Shown piece after piece: positions 5,913 to 6,595 of a DNA stretch of 6,595 nucleotides. Source of the DNA: an uncultured Pseudobdellovibrionaceae bacterium (GTDB lineage Bacteria; Bdellovibrionota; Bdellovibrionia; Bdellovibrionales; Bdellovibrionaceae); assembly GCA_937900305.1 (NCBI GenBank), contig CALCCV010000343.1, positions 1 to 6,595 on the forward strand. Reading direction: 5' to 3'. The position numbers were made by a program, and so were the translations under genes. The notes beneath the pieces are model-generated. The model was not told the origin of the DNA, did no database searches, and saw only the letters and a list, made by a program, of their open reading frames with translations. The stretch's first letter is position 1, and each line of letters starts with the position of its first letter.

Positions 5913-6152
5913 ATGCAGGACGAGGGCGCCCACATTCATTTCCGTCGTTGTCACGTTTGCGGCCACATGATGGATCGCGAAGAGGGTCTGGTTGACAAGT
6001 GCAGTGCTTGCGGCAAGGCGCTCGCACCTCTTTTTTATTTCGATGAAATGCGGGCTCTGGGTTTGGAGTCCACATTGAATGTCGAGCAGATCACCACATC
6101 GTTGCCGCGCCAAGAATATCCTCCTGTCTTTGGATTGACCGTTTATTGGTAG
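5913..6152 (+). CDS. small zinc-ribbon (CxxC...CxxC) protein, unknown function
   Basis: This 79-residue soluble protein has two CxxC pairs, CHVC at 13-16 and CSAC at 30-33, each followed by Gly (CG), separated by 13 residues. This is a standard four-cysteine zinc-ribbon layout and would bind one zinc ion. The rest contains APLFYFDEM (38-46) and a proline-containing C-terminus ending VFGLTVYW, with no membrane segment or signal peptide. I do not recognise the protein. Such small ribbons may bind nucleic acid or other proteins, but nothing here decides between these. The ATG at 5913-5915 has AAGGAG (5899-5904) eight bases upstream. An in-frame TAA (5898-5900) lies five codons upstream, so no longer version is possible. 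It lies 235 bp after tpiA and 54 bp before the threonine ammonia-lyase gene on the same strand. Codon use resembles that of the neighbours. The coding call is strong because of the SD, the motif and the complete reading frame. Confidence 0.82.
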   Translation: MQDEGAHIHFRRCHVCGHMMDREEGLVDKCSACGKALAPLFYFDEMRALGLESTLNVEQITTSLPRQEYPPVFGLTVYW

Positions 6153-6206
6153 ATTCCGATTTAAAATCATGCTGTCATTAGATCCTCGACGGGAGAGGGG
6201 CGGAGC

Positions 6207-6595
6207 ATGGATCGTTTGATTGTTCGGCTGGAAGACATTGAGAGAGCGCAGAAATGCCTCGAGGGTGTTATTCAAAAAACGGAAATGAGTTGTTCTTTAT
6301 CTGCGTCCAAGAAATTGGACACGGACGTCTTTTTTAAATTTGAAAATTTGCAACGCACGGGAAGTTTTAAAATTCGTGGGGCTTACAACAAGATTTTTAA
6401 TCTGACGGAGGTGGAAAAGCGCCGAGGTGTTGTGGCGAGTTCCGCTGGAAATCATGCGCAAGGAGTGGCATTCAGTGCCTCTCAAGCGAAGGTCAAATCG
6501 ACAATTGTGATGCCGGTCAATGCTCCATTGGCGAAGGTGAACGCGACAAAATCCTATGGTGGAAATGTTATTTTGCACGGGAGATCGGAAGAGCA
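6207..6595 (+). CDS. ilvA: threonine ammonia-lyase (threonine dehydratase), N-terminal part, truncated by window edge
   Basis: This PLP enzyme deaminates L-threonine to 2-oxobutanoate, the first step toward isoleucine or of threonine breakdown. The first 129 residues are visible and the frame is open at the right edge. FKFENLQRTGSFKIRGAYNK (43-62) contains the PLP-binding lysine (Lys55, in SFKIRGA). SSAGNHAQGVA (78-88) is the phosphate/substrate loop, followed by VMPVNAPLAKV and ATKSYGGNVILHG. The QRTGSFKIRGA wording fits the TdcB / medium-length IlvA type rather than the long E. coli IlvA type. Whether a C-terminal ACT domain is present, which would decide between biosynthetic and catabolic use, cannot be seen. 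The ATG at 6207-6209 is preceded by a purine-rich AGAGGGG tract (6194-6200) six bases upstream. No upstream ATG, GTG or TTG precedes it before the in-frame stop at 6162-6164. It follows the zinc-ribbon gene by 54 bp and may share its transcript. Confidence 0.93.
   Translation, partial: MDRLIVRLEDIERAQKCLEGVIQKTEMSCSLSASKKLDTDVFFKFENLQRTGSFKIRGAYNKIFNLTEVEKRRGVVASSAGNHAQGVAFSASQAKVKSTIVMPVNAPLAKVNATKSYGGNVILHGRSEE

Noticed and set aside
6135..6167. TTGACC plus TAAAAT as a promoter for ilvA.
   Set aside because: The hexamers are good (5/6 each), but the spacer is 21 bp, too long for a normal sigma70 promoter.
5877..6275. A 132-codon minus-strand reading frame opposite the zinc-ribbon gene and ilvA start.
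   Set aside because: No SD-supported start or recognisable motif, and it lies across two well-supported plus-strand genes.
6297..6578. A 93-codon minus-strand reading frame at the right end.
   Set aside because: It is antisense to the strongly supported PLP-lyase coding sequence and shows no family features.

Overview
The window reads as ordinary chromosomal DNA of a free-living Gram-negative bacterium of medium GC content. It holds six genes plus regulatory intergenic sequence. No RNA gene, IS element, integrase, CRISPR array or phage gene was seen. Family assignments rest on motifs read from the translations. A Bdellovibrio-like (Bdellovibrionota/Oligoflexia) host is a guess only. It is based on the style of the RecN sequence, a tyrosine- and cysteine-rich lipoprotein with a short Lol/Lsp-type signal, and a small CxxC protein of a kind I associate with that group.

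Left part, minus strand (about 1-4722). Transcription runs right to left through a small secreted lipoprotein (4066-4722), a large cytoplasmic M3 zinc peptidase of the Dcp/oligopeptidase A type (1943-4000), NAD kinase (914-1924) and the DNA-repair ATPase RecN (905 to beyond the left edge). The last three are very tightly packed: 18 bp separate peptidase and nadK, and 8 bp separate nadK and recN, with the recN Shine-Dalgarno site overlapping the nadK stop codon. They are very probably one operon. nadK next to recN is a familiar arrangement in bacteria. The lipoprotein lies 65 bp upstream of the peptidase and could be co-transcribed or separate.

Divergent intergenic region (4723-4930). It separates the lipoprotein from tpiA. 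It holds a perfect 12-bp palindrome, a small hairpin followed by a T run on the minus strand, an 18-bp-period direct repeat and a weak candidate promoter toward the lipoprotein.

Right part, plus strand (4931-6595). Triosephosphate isomerase (tpiA) stands alone, without gap/pgk/secG beside it in the visible sequence. A 235-bp noncoding gap follows, containing a plausible sigma70-type promoter. Next come a 79-residue four-cysteine zinc-ribbon protein and the first 129 residues of a PLP-dependent threonine ammonia-lyase that runs off the right edge.

The genes are mainly central metabolism and maintenance: NADP supply, glycolysis, peptide turnover, amino-acid metabolism and DNA repair. The least explained parts are the lipoprotein, the zinc-ribbon protein, the start region of nadK and the divergent intergenic region. 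I did not find a convincing new multi-gene system.
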